Part shown: piece after piece, positions 62,415-64,000 of the stretch
Layout of the letters: every line of letters begins with the position of its first letter
Numbering within the stretch: the first letter of the stretch is position 1
NCBI RefSeq assembly: GCF_019218885.1
Contig: NZ_JAHUWT010000004.1
Coordinates: 620,001-684,000 of the forward strand
Source: Bordetella sp. BOR01
Lineage (GTDB): Bacteria; Pseudomonadota; Gammaproteobacteria; Burkholderiales; Burkholderiaceae_B
DNA length: 64,000 nucleotides
Reading direction: 5' to 3'
Program-made: the position numbers and the translations under genes
The notes under the pieces: model-generated
Seen by the model: the letters and a program-made list of their open reading frames with translations, nothing else
Databases searched by the model: none
Told to the model about the DNA's origin: nothing

Positions 62415-64000
62415 ATGCAAACTGAAACCCTGCCCCGCCCGTGGCGGCTGCGTGGCCCCGAACGGGGCGCGGGCTGGCTGGCGGGCGCCATGCTGATCGC
62501 CCTGGCCGTCTTGCTGCCCCTGGCGGCGCTGGCCTGGCAAGCGATGCACGCCGACCTGTCGCACTGGTCCCACCTGGCGCAATACGTTTTGCCGCAGGCC
62601 TTCGCCAACACCGCCATATTGCTGGCCGGAGTGGGCGTGCTGGTGACATTGCTGGGCACCGGTGCCGCCTGGCTGGTGACTGCCTACGAGTTTCCCAGCC
62701 GCAAGGTGCTGACCTGGGCTTTGCTGTTGCCGCTGGCAGTACCGACCTACATCATTGCCTTTGCCTACCTGGACCTGCTGCACCCCATCGGGCCTATCCA
62801 GACCGCTATTCGCGCGCTGTTGGGCTACGACAGCCCGCGCCAGTTCCGCTTGCCCGACTTGCGTTCCATCTATGGCGCAATTTTCGTGCTGGGCTTCGTG
62901 CTGTACCCCTATGTCTACCTGAGTACCCGGGTGATGTTCATGACCCAGGCCGCCAGCCTGCTGGAAGCGGCGCGTACCCTGGGGGCCGGCCGAGTGGGCG
63001 TGTTCTTGCGCGTGGCCCTGCCGCTGGCCCGCCCTGCCATTGCGGTGGGCGCCAGCCTGGCCTTGCTGGAAACGCTGAACGACATCGGCGCCTCGGAATT
63101 CCTGGGCGTGCAGACCTTGACCGTATCCGTCTACACCACCTGGGTCACGCGTTCCGACCTGGCCAGCGCGGCGCAGATCGCGCTGAGCATGCTGGCCATC
63201 GTGGTTGGACTGATTCTGCTCGAGCGGCATGGCCGCAAGCGCCAGCGCTACGCCAATACGCAACGCATGCGCCCCATGCAGCCGCGGCGGCTGCGCGGCG
63301 CGGCTGCATGGCTGGCCGTGGCGCTGGGCTGGATCCCCGTGCTGCTGGGCTTCGTCGCGCCGGCCTGGTACTTGATCGTCGAAACCGCCAAGCGCCTGCA
63401 TCTGGTGGGTGGTGTGTCGGGCCAGTTGCTCAATGGCTTGTCCAATACCCTGATCGTGGCCTTCACCGCAACCCTTGTCACGCTGGGCTGCGGCCTGGTG
63501 GTGGCCTGGGCGGGCCGTACGCTGCGCGAAAGCGCACGATTCAATCCGGGGCGCGCCTGCGCCCGCATCGCCAGCCTGGGCTATGCGGTTCCTGGCACCG
63601 TGCTGGCCATCGGCCTGCTGGTGCCCTTTACCTGGATAGATCGGCAACTGGGTTCGGTCTTCGGGTTTCAAGGCCTGCTGCTGATGGGCTCGATGGGCGC
63701 GCTGGTGTGCGCCTACACCATGCGCTTCCTGGCGGTATCGGTGGGCGGCATCGAGGCCGGCCTGGCGCGTATTCCGCCGTCATTGGAACAAGCCTCGCGG
63801 CTGCTGGGCGAAAGCGCCAGCGGCACGCTGCGTCGCGTGCACCTGCCTTTGCTGCATCCGGCGCTGGCCGCCGGCGCCTTGCTGGTATTCGTCGACGCCA
63901 TGAAAGAACTGCCCGCCACCTTGCTGCTGCGGCCGCTGAACTTCGAAACGCTGGCCACCTGGCTGTATGCCGAAGCTGCGCGCGGCACTTATGAAGAAGG
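62415..64000 (+). CDS. fbpB: Ferric iron ABC transporter permease (cut by right window edge)
   Basis: Inner-membrane permease of the FbpB/SfuB/AfuB class with two fused permease halves. From ATG 62415 (METLPR-like start MQTETLPRPW) the frame stays open to the window end, giving 528 residues; the missing part is short by family length (about 530-560). EAA loops are visible in both halves: LLEAARTLGAGRVGVFLRVALPLARPA and, near the end, LEQASRLLGESASGTLRRVHLPLLHP. A long open frame starting at 62441 in another phase over the same DNA is a shadow. It pairs with fbpA; an ATPase gene should follow outside. Confidence 0.92.
   Translation, partial: MQTETLPRPWRLRGPERGAGWLAGAMLIALAVLLPLAALAWQAMHADLSHWSHLAQYVLPQAFANTAILLAGVGVLVTLLGTGAAWLVTAYEFPSRKVLTWALLLPLAVPTYIIAFAYLDLLHPIGPIQTAIRALLGYDSPRQFRLPDLRSIYGAIFVLGFVLYPYVYLSTRVMFMTQAASLLEAARTLGAGRVGVFLRVALPLARPAIAVGASLALLETLNDIGASEFLGVQTLTVSVYTTWVTRSDLASAAQIALSMLAIVVGLILLERHGRKRQRYANTQRMRPMQPRRLRGAAAWLAVALGWIPVLLGFVAPAWYLIVETAKRLHLVGGVSGQLLNGLSNTLIVAFTATLVTLGCGLVVAWAGRTLRESARFNPGRACARIASLGYAVPGTVLAIGLLVPFTWIDRQLGSVFGFQGLLLMGSMGALVCAYTMRFLAVSVGGIEAGLARIPPSLEQASRLLGESASGTLRRVHLPLLHPALAAGALLVFVDAMKELPATLLLRPLNFETLATWLYAEAARGTYEE

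Noticed and set aside
62441-63994. A 517-codon open frame on the plus strand over the iron permease gene
   Set aside because: Its translation is Gly/Arg/Pro-rich without family motifs, while the frame from 62415 gives a clear FbpB-type permease. It is a GC-rich shadow frame.

Overview
The window is GC-rich DNA that looks like a chromosome segment of a betaproteobacterium of the order Burkholderiales, most likely Alcaligenaceae (Bordetella/Achromobacter type). This rests on base composition, a Bug/TctC-type solute receptor, the ridA-recG-oxyR-dps run and the general style of the ABC transporters. It is an inference from gene content; no 16S gene or other decisive marker is present.

Layout. 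(1) 1-9071 is core metabolism and transport: a left-truncated LivK-type binding protein, proC overlapping a VUT/YhhQ-type transporter, a complete ugpB-A-E-C glycerol-3-phosphate transporter behind a probable Pho box, an RBBP9/YdeN-type hydrolase and a second LivK-type binding protein with a clean terminator. (2) 9072-46059 is a large surface-polysaccharide island. It opens with a 2547-residue iterative type I polyketide synthase (PKS), a PLP-dependent alpha-oxoamine synthase and a LpxL-like acyltransferase. Next come wecB-wecC (UDP-ManNAcA), a 1360-residue protein with two glycosyltransferase domains, a duplicated alpha/beta-hydrolase-like protein, a beta-helix protein and a CgeB-like glycosyltransferase. 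The export and linker genes follow (kpsM, kpsT, kpsE, a glycosyltransferase, a Wza/BexD-like exporter, kpsC, kpsS), then a heparinase II/III-like protein and a Hint-domain protein. (3) 46060-50336 holds manC with an exact 140-codon internal duplication and, on the other strand, an SDR plus LTA-synthase-like pair that may belong functionally to the capsule. (4) 50454-64000 returns to core genes: dps, oxyR, recG, ridA, a LysR/AtuA/TctC catabolic-type cluster, an amino acid permease, fpr and an iron transporter (fbpA and the start of fbpB) behind a possible Fur box.

How the genes fit together. KpsM/T/E plus the outer-membrane exporter and the KpsC/KpsS Kdo transferases define an ABC-transporter-dependent (group 2/3-like) capsule. 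WecB/WecC and ManC would supply UDP-ManNAcA and GDP-mannose. The PKS plus oxoamine synthase pair matches the layout of RkpA/RkpG of the Sinorhizobium meliloti rkp-1 region, which is needed for K-antigen. I infer that PKS, oxoamine synthase, acyltransferase and possibly the SDR/LTA-synthase-like pair build a dedicated, perhaps sphingoid-like, amino-lipid on which the capsule is built or anchored. This is the most interesting system in the window. Several proteins here carry internal domain duplications, some with one copy apparently catalytically dead. No CRISPR array, tRNA, rRNA, insertion sequence or phage gene was seen.
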